A stretch of 64,000 nucleotides of DNA from Streptomyces sp. NA02950 (GTDB lineage Bacteria > Actinomycetota > Actinomycetes > Streptomycetales > Streptomycetaceae), in the NCBI RefSeq assembly GCF_013364155.1, contig NZ_CP054916.1:8462001-8526000 (forward strand), given 5' to 3'. The notes beneath the pieces are model-generated. The model was not told where the DNA came from, did not search any database, and worked only from the letters and a program-made list of their open reading frames with translations. Position 1 is the first letter of the stretch, and every line of letters begins with the position of its first letter. The position numbers and the translations under genes were made by a program. Positions 22,191 through 31,187 of this stretch are shown here, piece after piece.

Positions 22191-25100
22191 ATGCCTGTCG
22201 ACAACGAGGATGTCTTAGAAGCACTGCGCGCGGCCATGAAGGACAACGTCCGGCTGCGGCAGGAGAACGAACGCTCCCGGGAGCCGATCGCCGTCGTCGG
22301 CCTGGCCTGCCGGTACCCCGGCGATGTGATGTCCCGTACGGATCTGTGGGAGCTGGTGGCGGCGGGCCGGGAGGCCATATCCGGCTTCCCCGGCGACCGC
22401 GGCTGGGACCTGGACGCCATCTACCACCCCGACCCCAGCCATCCGGGCACCAGCTACGTCCGCACCGGTGGCTTCCTGTCCAGCGCCACCGAGTTCGACC
22501 CCCGGTTCTTCGGCATCAGCCGCCGTGACGCCCTGGCCATGGACCCGCAGCAGCGGCTGCTGCTCGAAGGCGTGTGGGAGGTGTTCGAGGACGCCGGTAT
22601 CGCCCCCGACACGATGCGGGGCAGCAGCACCGGAGTCTTCGCCGGGGCCATGTTCCAGGACTACGCCTGGCTGGCGCGCCAGCGCGACGACCAGGTCGGC
22701 GGCCGCTGGGGACTGGGCAACCTGGGCAGCTTCGTCTCCGGCCGGATCGCCTACACCTTCGGCTTCGAGGGCCCCGCCATGACCGTGGACACCGCGTGTT
22801 CGTCCTCGCTGGTGGCCACCCATCTGGCGATGCAGTCGCTGCGTCGCGGCGAATGCTCGATGGCCCTGGCCGGCGGGGTGACCGTACTGGCCACCCCGGG
22901 TGTCTTCGTGGAGTTCTCCCGGCAGCGGGCGCTGTCGCCGGACGGCCGGTGCCGGTCCTTCTCGGCCAAGGCCGACGGCACCGGATGGGCCGAGGGCATG
23001 GGGGTGCTGCTGCTGGAGCGGCTCTCGGACGCGCGTCGCAACGGCCATCCGGTCCACGCGGTGTTACGCGGCTCCGCGGTCAACCAGGACGGCGCCAGCA
23101 ACGGGATGACGGCCCCCAACGGCCCCTCCCAGGAGCGGGTGATCCGCGGCGCGCTGGCGGACGCCGGGCTGTCAGCGGCCGAGGTGGACGCGGTCGAGGC
23201 ACACGGCACCGCCACCGTGCTCGGCGATCCCATCGAGGCACAGGCACTGCTCGCCACCTACGGCCAGGACCGCCCCGCGGACCGGCCGCTGTGGCTGGGC
23301 TCGCTGAAGTCGAACATCGGCCACACCCAGGCCGCGGCGGGCGTCGGCGGCCTCATCAAGATGATCACGGCGATGCGTGCGGAGACCCTTCCGGCCACCC
23401 TGCACGCGGACGAGCCCACCACCAAGGTGGACTGGTCCTCCGGCGCCGTGGCCCTGCTGACCTCGGCGCGCCCGTGGCCGCGCGCCGACCGCCCCCGGCG
23501 GGCCGGGGTGTCCAGCTTCGGCGCCAGCGGTACCAACGCCCACCTCATCGTCGAGGAACCGCCCGCCGACCCGGCACCCGCCCGGGCCCGGCCCGCCGCC
23601 ACCGCCCCCGGTGAGCCGGTGGTGTGGCCGGTGTCGGGAAAGATGCCGTCCGGACTCACCGCCCAGGCACGCCGGTTGCGGGAGCGGCTGGCTGCCCACC
23701 CCGAACTCGACCCCGTGGACATCGGCCACTCCCTGACCACCGGCCGAGCCCAGCTCTCGCACCGTGCGGTCGTGGTGGGCCGCGACCGCGACGAACTCCT
23801 GGCCGGGCTGGACACGGTGATCAGCGGGGACGCGGCCCCCGGGGTACTGCTCCACTCCGGGGCACGGGCCGGAAGCGCGGCATTCGTGGTCCCCGCCCCC
23901 GACAAGCAGTCCATGGAGCTCGCCCGCCAACTCCTCACCGACGCACCGGCGTTCACCGCGCGGATGGAGGAGTGCGCCCAGGCGCTCGCTCCGCACACCG
24001 ACTGGAACCTGCTCGACGTGGTGAACGGCGCCCCGGACGCCCCCGCGCCCGAGGAGCCCGGTGTCCTCGGCCCCGCCCTCTTCGCCGTCCAGGTGTCCCT
24101 GGCGGCGCTCTGGCGCGCCTACGGTGTGGAGCCCGACGCGGTCGTCGGTGAGCCGGGCGCCGACATCACCATCGAGGTGATCGCCGGTCGGCGCACCCTC
24201 GAGGACGCCGCACCCGCCGTGGCCACCGCGGCCACCACCGGCGCGGCCGAGTCCGGCGCCCTGCGGGAGACCCTCCGTACCCAGGTCGAACAGGGCTTCC
24301 GCGCCTTCATCGAGATCAGCCCGCAGCCGACGCTCAGCGCTACCCTGACCGGCGCCGTGACCGCCGCGGGCGGCGATCCCGGCGAATTCATGATCACCGA
24401 ACCGGCGCCGGGCGCGCCCGACGGCCTGGCCACCTTTCTGCACACGCTGGCCCAGGCGTTCGTCGGGGGCGTACGGGTCGACTGGTCTCCCTTGTTCGCC
24501 GGGCGCGACGCCCGCACCGTCGAGCTGCCGACCTATCCCTTCCAGCGCCAGCGGTACTGGCTGGCCGGGACCAAGGACCGGCCGGCGGCGCCTCCGCCGG
24601 AGCGCCCGGCCGCGGCCGAGGACAGCCGCGGCACCCTCACCGTGCTGCTGCGCCGCGCCCATGTCGAGAACGCCATCCCCGAGGCCGTCCCGATGGTGAT
24701 GGCCGCCTCGCGGTTCCGGCCGTCGTTCTCCTCGACGGCGGAGCTGAGCGGTGTGCCGGGCTCGATACTCGCGGCCGAGGGCGCGGCCTCGCCCGCGGTC
24801 ATCTGCGTACCCTCGTTCCTCGCCGGTTCCGGTCCGCACCAATTCGCCCGGCTGGCCTCGGAGTTCACCCCGCGGCTGCGGACATCGGCGTTGGTCCTGC
24901 CGGGGTTCGGCAAGTCGCATCTGCTGCCCGCCTCCTGGACGGTGGCGATCGAGGCGATGTCGGACGCCACCCTGGCGGCCGCCGCGGGCGAGCCCTTCTT
25001 CCTGGTGGGCCACTCCGTCGGTGGGCTGATCGCCCGGGCCATCGCGGAACGCCTCCAGCACAGCGGCCATCCCGCCCGGGGCGTTGTCATGATCGACACC

Positions 25101-25448
25101 TATGACATCGACGTCCGCAGCGAACGCGAGGCCCTGTTCGTCTGGGCGATGAGCGAGATCCTCGACCGGGATCCAACCGGTCTGGTGGTCAACGACAACA
25201 ACCTGATGGCGATGGGGTCCTATCTGCGGCTGTACGACGAGTGGTCCCCGGGCAGCTTCGACGCACCGACCCTCGCGGTGCGGGCGGTGGCCTCCGACAC
25301 CCCGCTGAGCCTGCCCGTCGACCCGGTCTGGAAGGCGGCGGACACCAGCGAATCCGTCCTGGCCGACCACTTCTCGATCCTGGAGGACAAGGCGGCGACC
25401 ACCGCCCGGGTGGTCGGGGACTGGTTCGCCCGGGTGTCCGCACCCTGA
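22191..25448 (+). CDS. Type I PKS protein: KS, degenerate AT, TE, no ACP
   Basis: About 1,085 residues. The N-terminus ([20 protein letters not shown]) is a docking coiled coil. The KS is intact: Cys near 203 ([12 protein letters not shown]), EAHGTATV and [10 protein letters not shown]. The AT region (about 480-790) is dead. PGQG is replaced by PAPD, the GHSxGE elbow reads GEPGAD near 653-658, and the substrate-binding block with its catalytic His is deleted. After the post-AT linker (YPFQRQRYW) comes a TE with Ser near 942 (GHSVGG) and His near 1060 (DHFSI). There is no ACP between AT and TE. The KS must work with a carrier in trans, or only pass the chain to the TE. The start could also be the GTG at 22173, which overlaps the previous stop. 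TTA codons occur at 22215 and 23064. Confidence 0.93.
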   Translation: MPVDNEDVLEALRAAMKDNVRLRQENERSREPIAVVGLACRYPGDVMSRTDLWELVAAGREAISGFPGDRGWDLDAIYHPDPSHPGTSYVRTGGFLSSATEFDPRFFGISRRDALAMDPQQRLLLEGVWEVFEDAGIAPDTMRGSSTGVFAGAMFQDYAWLARQRDDQVGGRWGLGNLGSFVSGRIAYTFGFEGPAMTVDTACSSSLVATHLAMQSLRRGECSMALAGGVTVLATPGVFVEFSRQRALSPDGRCRSFSAKADGTGWAEGMGVLLLERLSDARRNGHPVHAVLRGSAVNQDGASNGMTAPNGPSQERVIRGALADAGLSAAEVDAVEAHGTATVLGDPIEAQALLATYGQDRPADRPLWLGSLKSNIGHTQAAAGVGGLIKMITAMRAETLPATLHADEPTTKVDWSSGAVALLTSARPWPRADRPRRAGVSSFGASGTNAHLIVEEPPADPAPARARPAATAPGEPVVWPVSGKMPSGLTAQARRLRERLAAHPELDPVDIGHSLTTGRAQLSHRAVVVGRDRDELLAGLDTVISGDAAPGVLLHSGARAGSAAFVVPAPDKQSMELARQLLTDAPAFTARMEECAQALAPHTDWNLLDVVNGAPDAPAPEEPGVLGPALFAVQVSLAALWRAYGVEPDAVVGEPGADITIEVIAGRRTLEDAAPAVATAATTGAAESGALRETLRTQVEQGFRAFIEISPQPTLSATLTGAVTAAGGDPGEFMITEPAPGAPDGLATFLHTLAQAFVGGVRVDWSPLFAGRDARTVELPTYPFQRQRYWLAGTKDRPAAPPPERPAAAEDSRGTLTVLLRRAHVENAIPEAVPMVMAASRFRPSFSSTAELSGVPGSILAAEGAASPAVICVPSFLAGSGPHQFARLASEFTPRLRTSALVLPGFGKSHLLPASWTVAIEAMSDATLAAAAGEPFFLVGHSVGGLIARAIAERLQHSGHPARGVVMIDTYDIDVRSEREALFVWAMSEILDRDPTGLVVNDNNLMAMGSYLRLYDEWSPGSFDAPTLAVRAVASDTPLSLPVDPVWKAADTSESVLADHFSILEDKAATTARVVGDWFARVSAP

Positions 25449-25495
25449 CCGGCGTCCCGCCGCAGCAACAGACCCACCCGTCTCCGGCGCAGCAC

Positions 25496-25530
25496 AAGCA
25501 GCAAGCAGCAAGCAGCAAGCAGCAAGCAGC
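25496..25530 (+). repeat. Five tandem 7-bp repeats
   Basis: AAGCAGC is repeated five times without error, followed by a near copy, in the spacer between the second PKS gene and the methyltransferase gene, about 25 bases upstream of the latter. Such simple repeats can change length by slippage and would alter the leader before the ribosome site. Confidence 0.9.
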
Positions 25531-25554
25531 ACGAGCAGCACAAGGGGAGAGCCC

Positions 25555-26388
25555 ATGGTCAAATCGGTGATCGACAATGTCTCCGACACCGCGCGCTGGG
25601 TCGCGGAGTACCGGGCACGGGAATCCGCCCGCCCGGACGCCCTGTTCCGTGATCCGCTGGCGACCGGGCTGGCGGGGGAGCGCGGCAGGGTCATCGCCGA
25701 GGCGGCCAAGCGGTCGTTCGGCAACGGCTGGTTCTTCATCGCGCGCACCAAGCTGATCGACGACCTCATCGAGCGGTCCCTCGCCGAAGGGTGCGACCGG
25801 GTCGTCAACCTCGCCGCCGGTCTGGACACCAGACCGTACCGGCTTCAGCTGCCGCCGTCGCTGGAGTGGATCGAGGTGGACCTCCCGGGGATCATCGAGG
25901 AGAAGAACCGCCTCCTCGCCGATGAGTCCCCGCGCTGCAAGCTCTCCCGGGTGCCGGTCGATCTCACCGACGTGGCGGCGCGCCGCGGCTGTCTGATCGA
26001 CGCCACCAAGGGGGCCGCGAAGACACTCGTCATCACCGAGGGACTTCTGCTGTATCTGGCGGAGTCCGAGGTCCATGAGCTCACCACGGAGCTGAAAAGG
26101 CCGGAAATCGCCTGGTGGGTCGCGGACATCATCGGACCCGCCATTCTCAAGATGTCCAGCAGAGCGAGCAGAACGAATAACGCGCCGGTCATCTTCGGGC
26201 CGGAGAACGGGATTGCGTTCTTCGAACGGGCGGGCTGGACCGTCGATCGCTTCGCCTCACAGTTGCCCGCGGCCGCCCAATGGAATCGGCTGTCACCCGT
26301 GATGCGAATCGTGGCCCGGCTGCCCAAGGGGAATCCACGCCGCCCCGGCCGTTCTCTGTGGTCCGCCGTAGTCCGGCTGACTCCCTGA
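25555..26388 (+). CDS. SAM-dependent methyltransferase, leucine carboxyl methyltransferase (LCMT/PPM-like) family
   Basis: A 277-residue protein with an ATG behind AGGGGAGAG. It shows the family N-terminus (SDTARWVAEYRARES...FRDPLA), the SAM site VVNLAAGLDTRPYRLQLP, the acidic EVDLPGIIEEKNR strand end, and the LVITEGLLLYLAESEV motif. In secondary metabolism, members of this family often methylate carboxylates or other oxygens on polyketide-derived chains. It is downstream of the TE-bearing PKS protein, so methyl-esterification of the released acid is a reasonable guess. The C-terminus is basic. No TTA codon was noticed. Confidence 0.85.
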   Translation: MVKSVIDNVSDTARWVAEYRARESARPDALFRDPLATGLAGERGRVIAEAAKRSFGNGWFFIARTKLIDDLIERSLAEGCDRVVNLAAGLDTRPYRLQLPPSLEWIEVDLPGIIEEKNRLLADESPRCKLSRVPVDLTDVAARRGCLIDATKGAAKTLVITEGLLLYLAESEVHELTTELKRPEIAWWVADIIGPAILKMSSRASRTNNAPVIFGPENGIAFFERAGWTVDRFASQLPAAAQWNRLSPVMRIVARLPKGNPRRPGRSLWSAVVRLTP

Positions 26389-26410
26389 AAGGCCGTGTAT
26401 CCGCAATGCG

Positions 26411-26440
26411 TTGACACCGAGTACAGAGGACTGTCAGGAT
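26411..26440 (+). promoter_or_regulatory. Likely HrdB-type promoter before the ThDP enzyme gene
   Basis: TTGACA (26411-26416) and CAGGAT (26435-26440) are separated by 18 bases. This closely matches the vegetative Streptomyces consensus (TTGACA / TAGRAT). It lies about 105 bases before the start at 26545, so the ThDP gene, the ACP gene and perhaps the DUF2867-like gene form a separate transcript. Confidence 0.65.
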
Positions 26441-26544
26441 CGAAATTGGGATAGTCGCACGATGTCGGATCGAGGGCGACGGAACGTCAGAACCACTCTC
26501 CGACCTGGTTAGTCCTGATCACGCCTACTGTTGGGATGTTCTAG

Positions 26545-28971
26545 ATGCCCGAGATGGCTCATATCAGTCCCTTTCACCGGCTGGTGGTTGTCGTCACCGA
26601 TAGCGAGGTGATGGGCCCGGCGGCGGGCCGCGCGCTTTCCGATCTGGCCGGAGCGCGTGACGTCGACATAGCCGTTTCACCGGCCGGTAATCCGGCGAAT
26701 GACGAATACCGCGAAGTGGTCAAGCGCGGTTTACGATTCCTTGACCTCGTCGCGCCCGAGGACCAGTTCACCCTTCTGACGGTGGATTCACTCGATGCCG
26801 TCGGGGACGCGGTCATCAAGGCGGCACAGGACCGGAAGACCGTCCTCAGCCTGCTGGTCGTCGACCACGCGGACTACCGCTACCGCATGACCTCGCCCGA
26901 TGACCTCAATGAGCGGCTGGGCGCCCTCTCCCAGGAACTGGGCGAGACGGTCGAGTTCGAGCCGAGCCCCTACACGGTGCACGTCTACACCGACACCGAT
27001 GTCGAGAGCTTCTACTCGGTGGAGCACTTCACCCCGCGCTGGAAGCCGGTCGAGGAATGGGTCGTTCCCGCCGACATCGCCTGCGTCTTCGTCGACTCCG
27101 TCCAGTTGCAGAGCAACAGCCGGCTGCGGCCCGCGATGAAGCCGAGCACCATCGCCGACGCCATCGCCGACTTCCTGACCGCCCGGGCCGGATCCGAGTG
27201 GGGGCTGCACTACTACACCGGATCAGGGGTAGCCACCTTCATCGACGATATCGAGCAGCGCGCCGTCGCGGGCGGGAACCCGATCGTCCGCGGCCCCAGC
27301 GAGCACAGCCTCGCCTGCTCCGCGCTGGCCCGCTACACCCTCGACGGCGCCCCGTTCGCCATCGTCGCCACCAGCGGTATGCACGAGGAGTTCCGCGGTA
27401 CGCTCGCCAACCACGTCGCCGTCCGCACCAAGGGCTTCATCGTCTGTTGCGACTCCCGCGTCGACCAGTGGCACCCGTTCCAGGGCACCATCCACCGCAC
27501 CGAGGACAGCCGTCCGTCGTTGCTGGCCCGCGGCTTCCCGGTGGTCCACATCCCGCGGTCCGACGACATCCCCCGCGGCCTCGCCGAGGCGTTCGAGGCG
27601 TACTCGGCCGACCGCGGCCCGGTCATGGTGATCGCACCCCGCGATGTCCTCCAGACCACCCTCGACCTCGACGAGCTGCCCGCGGCGGGGGCCGCGGCAG
27701 CACCCACGGCGGAAGCCGTCCGCACCCCCGAGGTCGAGCGGCTGTCCCAGCTGCTCAACTCCGAGCGCCGCAGGCTGCTCTGCCAGGTCGGGCCGCTCGG
27801 CGACACCGCGAAGGGGCTGCTGTACGAGCTGGCGCACAAGGCGGGTATCGGCCTGGCCGACTCGGTGGCCCAGCCCGGTACGGTGACCCGCCACCACAAC
27901 GGCCGCACCGTCGACGAGTACATCGGCACGCTGAGCATGTACGGCTACTCACCGCGCGTCTACGAGTACCTGTACCGCGACGGGCGGCTCCGCCCCGGTG
28001 ACGAGCAGTCGGTGATGTTCCTCGGCACCCAGATCCCGCAGATCGACACCCCGTTCTCGGAATCCCAGCAGCGGCAGCTGGCCCCGATCCAGATCATCGA
28101 GCGGGAGATCGACCGGGCGCCGTTCACCGGACTGGGCATCGTCGCCGACATCGAGGGGGTGCTGCGCACCCTGCTGGACCGGCTCGACGTGGACCCCGAG
28201 GTGCTGGCCTACCGGCGGGACGCCATGGCCTCCACCACCGACTCCGACGGCGATGTGATCAGCCTGCTGCCGGTGCTGCCCATGACCACCAACTACTTCT
28301 TCCGGCGGCTGCGCGGCGTCCTGGACGGCATCATCAGGCAGCACGACTACCGCTACGTCGGTGTCTACGACATCGGGCGCGCCGGGCTCTCCGCGGTCAA
28401 CAGCCTGCCGCGTACCAGCCCCTGTGTCTCCGGCTGGTACGGCCGGGGGCTGATGGGCGACGGTCTGATGGCCCTGCCCGGCATCCTCACCCGGCGCGAG
28501 GAGAACGTCATCTCCTTCACGGGCGACGGCGCCGCCGCCATGACCCCGGACATCGTGCCCACCCTCGTCCAGCAGATCGCGGTCGACCGTGAGCCGTTCC
28601 GCCGCAACCTCAGCATCTTCCGGTTCGTCAACGGCAGCCACTCCGTGATCCGCACCTACCGGGAGAGCGTCAAGCCCTCGGGCATCAGCGGCCAGACCGG
28701 GGTGCTGACCTTCACTCCCGAGGACTACGAGCGGCAGTACGGCGGGCTGACGGTCCGGCACCGCCGGATCGTCGGATTCGACGATGTGCCCTTCGCCGAG
28801 CAGCTCCGGGAGCCCGGGACCATCAACCTGTACTCGGTGATGGTCGGGCACAACAACGAGGGTGACGGGCTGAGCCGGTTCTCCTCGCTGGGCTGGCAGC
28901 GCGATGAGCTGTCCCCGAAGGCGCTGGCCATGGCCGGAGTGCCGATCTCGACACAAGCGCCGACGCCGTGA
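26545..28971 (+). CDS. Large thiamine diphosphate-dependent enzyme (acetolactate synthase/MenD fold)
   Basis: An 808-residue protein with an extra N-terminal domain (about 1-210) unlike common ThDP enzymes. It is followed by a PYR domain with the likely activating Glu near 253 (GPSEHSLACSALARY), a central TH3-like domain (about 390-545), and a PP domain with the ThDP/Mg motif SFTGDGAAAM near 658-667 and the downstream Asn in FRFVNGS. ThDP carboligases of similar size with an N-terminal extension include the PigD-type Stetter enzymes, which add an activated pyruvate unit to enoyl substrates; this comparison is inference. The next gene is a free ACP, suggesting a carrier-bound substrate. TTA at codon 63 (26731-26733). 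The start could also be the ATG at 26554. Confidence 0.82.
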   Translation: MPEMAHISPFHRLVVVVTDSEVMGPAAGRALSDLAGARDVDIAVSPAGNPANDEYREVVKRGLRFLDLVAPEDQFTLLTVDSLDAVGDAVIKAAQDRKTVLSLLVVDHADYRYRMTSPDDLNERLGALSQELGETVEFEPSPYTVHVYTDTDVESFYSVEHFTPRWKPVEEWVVPADIACVFVDSVQLQSNSRLRPAMKPSTIADAIADFLTARAGSEWGLHYYTGSGVATFIDDIEQRAVAGGNPIVRGPSEHSLACSALARYTLDGAPFAIVATSGMHEEFRGTLANHVAVRTKGFIVCCDSRVDQWHPFQGTIHRTEDSRPSLLARGFPVVHIPRSDDIPRGLAEAFEAYSADRGPVMVIAPRDVLQTTLDLDELPAAGAAAAPTAEAVRTPEVERLSQLLNSERRRLLCQVGPLGDTAKGLLYELAHKAGIGLADSVAQPGTVTRHHNGRTVDEYIGTLSMYGYSPRVYEYLYRDGRLRPGDEQSVMFLGTQIPQIDTPFSESQQRQLAPIQIIEREIDRAPFTGLGIVADIEGVLRTLLDRLDVDPEVLAYRRDAMASTTDSDGDVISLLPVLPMTTNYFFRRLRGVLDGIIRQHDYRYVGVYDIGRAGLSAVNSLPRTSPCVSGWYGRGLMGDGLMALPGILTRREENVISFTGDGAAAMTPDIVPTLVQQIAVDREPFRRNLSIFRFVNGSHSVIRTYRESVKPSGISGQTGVLTFTPEDYERQYGGLTVRHRRIVGFDDVPFAEQLREPGTINLYSVMVGHNNEGDGLSRFSSLGWQRDELSPKALAMAGVPISTQAPTP

Positions 28972-29009
28972 CCGGGACCGACGTCGGGACATCGATCGAA
29001 GGAGCGGAT

Positions 29010-29291
29010 ATGGAGCGCGCCCAGCTCGAGGAGCGGGTGATCACGCTACTGGCCGAGGCCGTGGTGATGCCGCGGGAGGACGTGGAGGACCCGCGGACCA
29101 ATCTCCGGGAAGACCTCGGCATGGACTCGATGGACTATGTCGACCTCATCACCGTGCTGGAGCGCGAACTCGGCCAGCATGTGGAACGGGAGCAGCTCTC
29201 CTGGGTCCGCACCGTCGGTGATGTCGTCGACCTGGTGTGCGAACTCGCCGCCAAGCGGGACGACTTACCGACGCCGCGGACGAGTGCCTGA
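29010..29291 (+). CDS. Free-standing acyl carrier protein (first)
   Basis: A 93-residue ACP with an ATG behind AAGGAG. The phosphopantetheine Ser is near residue 40 in EDLGMDSMDYVDLI, and helices II and III (LERELGQHVEREQL, TVGDVVDLV) are normal. It lies 38 bases after the ThDP enzyme gene and probably carries that enzyme's substrate or product. It is also one of two candidates for the carrier missing from the KS-AT(dead)-TE protein. Residue 86, in the disordered tail, is encoded by TTA (29265-29267). Confidence 0.92.
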   Translation: MERAQLEERVITLLAEAVVMPREDVEDPRTNLREDLGMDSMDYVDLITVLERELGQHVEREQLSWVRTVGDVVDLVCELAAKRDDLPTPRTSA

Positions 29292-29527
29292 GCCCATCGC
29301 GCCGGACCCATTCCGGTGATCGAGCGGAGCCGTCAGCCGCCCGGAGGAATCCGGTCGGCTGACGTGTTGCGCGGAGAGAAGCGTGCCGGCCGGGAAGAGA
29401 CGCGGAGATGCGGGGGGATATCGAAGCGCCGTCTTCCGGGCGTTCGTCAGCAGCGGGTAAAATTCGACGCCATCATGGGCCGTCAGGCCGTATGTCCCCG
29501 CCAGCGATTCCCAAGGAGCCCTCTTCC

Positions 29528-30010
29528 ATGGCCACTGCGCGCGCACGGCGTGTCGACATTCCGCGAGCACTTCAGGACGGGCACAAATTCACGGGATTCC
29601 ATTACGAGTCGGCGTATCAATTGCCCGTGGAGGAAGCACGGAAGCTGACGCCCGAACAATGGGGGCGGGCCACCTTCGAGGACGCACCCGCCGTCCTGCG
29701 GTGGTTTCTCCGGTTCGGCTGGACCAAGGTCCTCGGCTTACGGATGGGCCCGAAGACCACGTCGCCGCGGCACGTCCTGGGCTGGCACATCGCGGATTCC
29801 GACGACGGGATGATGACCATCGAAGCCCATTCCGGGATCGTCGCCACCTACAACATCGTCCTGGTGAACGACGGGGATGTTGTATGGGTGACTTTTGTGC
29901 GCTTCAACAAAGGAATCGCACGCGCCGTCTGGGGCATGGCCAAACCGGTCCATCAGATGGCCGTGCCGTATCTGCTGAAGCGCGCCGACCGGTCCCGCGC
30001 CACCGGCTGA
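29528..30010 (+). CDS. DUF2867-like protein
   Basis: A 160-residue soluble protein starting at an ATG behind AAGGAG. The core pattern is WHIADSDDGMMTIEAHSG, IVATYNIVLVNDGDVVWVTF and a C-terminal WGMAKPVHQMAVPYLLKRA. The sheet-forming strands and terminal (W/V)-x-x-x-x-P-x-H-x-x-x-x-x-Y-L helix are typical of DUF2867 proteins (START-like cavity fold), which often accompany SDR or polyketide genes. A ligand-binding or cyclase-like role is possible; no catalytic residue is evident. A 236-base gap after the ACP gene and a TTA codon (29738-29740) are notable. It is the last gene of the left arm, tail to tail with the KASIII gene. Confidence 0.65.
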   Translation: MATARARRVDIPRALQDGHKFTGFHYESAYQLPVEEARKLTPEQWGRATFEDAPAVLRWFLRFGWTKVLGLRMGPKTTSPRHVLGWHIADSDDGMMTIEAHSGIVATYNIVLVNDGDVVWVTFVRFNKGIARAVWGMAKPVHQMAVPYLLKRADRSRATG

Positions 30011-30088
30011 CCGGGCGGCCCACCGGACACGGGGGCGGCCCACGGAGAGGAGGGGGCGGACCCACCATGGGCCAGCCCCCCGGTGTCC

Positions 30089-31087
30089 TCAGGGCAGCGC
30101 GACGACGGTGGCCGCGTACGACAGCCCGGCGCCGTAACCGACCAGCAGCGCCAGATCCCCGGGGCTGGTCGCGTCGGAGGACATCAGCGCCTCCATCGCC
30201 AGCGGGATCGAGGCGCCCGAGGTGTTCCCGGTGGTCACGATGTCCCGGGCGATGACGGTGGACTCGGGCAGCTCCAGCCGCTTGGCCATCGCGTCGATGA
30301 TCCGCGTATTGGCCTGGTGCGGAATGAAGGCGTCGAGATCGGCGGGGGAGACCCCGGCGGCGGCCAGGGCCTGCTCCGCCACCTTGGACACCTCGTAGAC
30401 CGCCCAGCGGAACACCTTCTGTCCCTGCTGCTGAAGGGCGGGCCACCGGTGGTCGCGGTCCGTGCGCAGCGCGTCCCACGGCACGGTCTGCGAGATCGCC
30501 TCCGTCTGGGAGCCGTCGGCGCCCCAGACCACCGGGCCGATCGCGGGCGTCTGCGACGGGCCGACCACCACGGCTCCGGCGCCGTCGCCGAAGATGACCG
30601 CCGTCGAGCGGTCCTCCAGATCGAGCAGATCGGTCATCCGCTCGGCCCCGATCACCAGCACATGGCCGCCCCGGGACCGCACCGCGTCCGCGGCCAGCGA
30701 GAGACCGTGCACAAACCCGGCGCAGCCGGCCGACACATCGAAGGCGGCGGCGTGCGTCCCCAGCCGGTGTGCCACCTCCGCCGCCACCGCGGGTGTCTGC
30801 CGCAGATGGGTGAAGGTGGCCACGATGACAGAGTCCAGGGCATCGGCCGGGACGCCCGCGGCGGCCAGCGCCTTGCCCGCGGCGGGCACCGCCATGTCGG
30901 CGATGGTCTCGTCGGGATCCGCCCAGCCCCGGGCGGCGATCCCGGTGCGGGTGCGGATCCACTCGTCGGAGGAGTCCACCTGGTGGCACAGCTCCTCGTT
31001 GGTCACCGCACGGCGGGGCCGGTACGCGCCCACGCCGAGAATACGGGCGTGCGGTGCGCCCACGGACGGAGTGATCCGCGCCTTCAT
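30089..31087 (-). CDS. Beta-ketoacyl-ACP synthase III (FabH family)
   Basis: A 332-residue KASIII with the full Cys-His-Asn centre: SAGCAGFVHG, FIPHQANTRIIDA and TTGNTSGASIPLA. The N-terminus, ILGVGAYRPRRAVTNEEL with SSDEWIRTRTGI, is canonical. It starts at the ATG complementary to 31085-31087, with GGAGG nine bases before. FabH enzymes condense an acyl-CoA with malonyl-ACP. Here it lies in an operon with an acyl-AMP ligase and a desaturase, so it may start or extend the chain on the right-arm ACP. It differs sharply from the other KASIII-like gene of the cluster (15165-16190), which lacks the catalytic His. Confidence 0.92.
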   Translation of the reverse strand: MKARITPSVGAPHARILGVGAYRPRRAVTNEELCHQVDSSDEWIRTRTGIAARGWADPDETIADMAVPAAGKALAAAGVPADALDSVIVATFTHLRQTPAVAAEVAHRLGTHAAAFDVSAGCAGFVHGLSLAADAVRSRGGHVLVIGAERMTDLLDLEDRSTAVIFGDGAGAVVVGPSQTPAIGPVVWGADGSQTEAISQTVPWDALRTDRDHRWPALQQQGQKVFRWAVYEVSKVAEQALAAAGVSPADLDAFIPHQANTRIIDAMAKRLELPESTVIARDIVTTGNTSGASIPLAMEALMSSDATSPGDLALLVGYGAGLSYAATVVALP

Positions 31088-31187
31088 GTGCGATGCCTCC
31101 GGGGAGAAGGGGCGGAGCTGCCCGCGGGAGCCCGAACGGCAACCGGGAAAACGGCCGTTGGGGTGGGGGTCACAGACGTCCTCCTCG

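Noticed and set aside
25496..25530. Considered as a CRISPR array
   Set aside because: Repeats are 7 bases with no spacers, and no cas genes are present. No CRISPR array was seen anywhere in the window.
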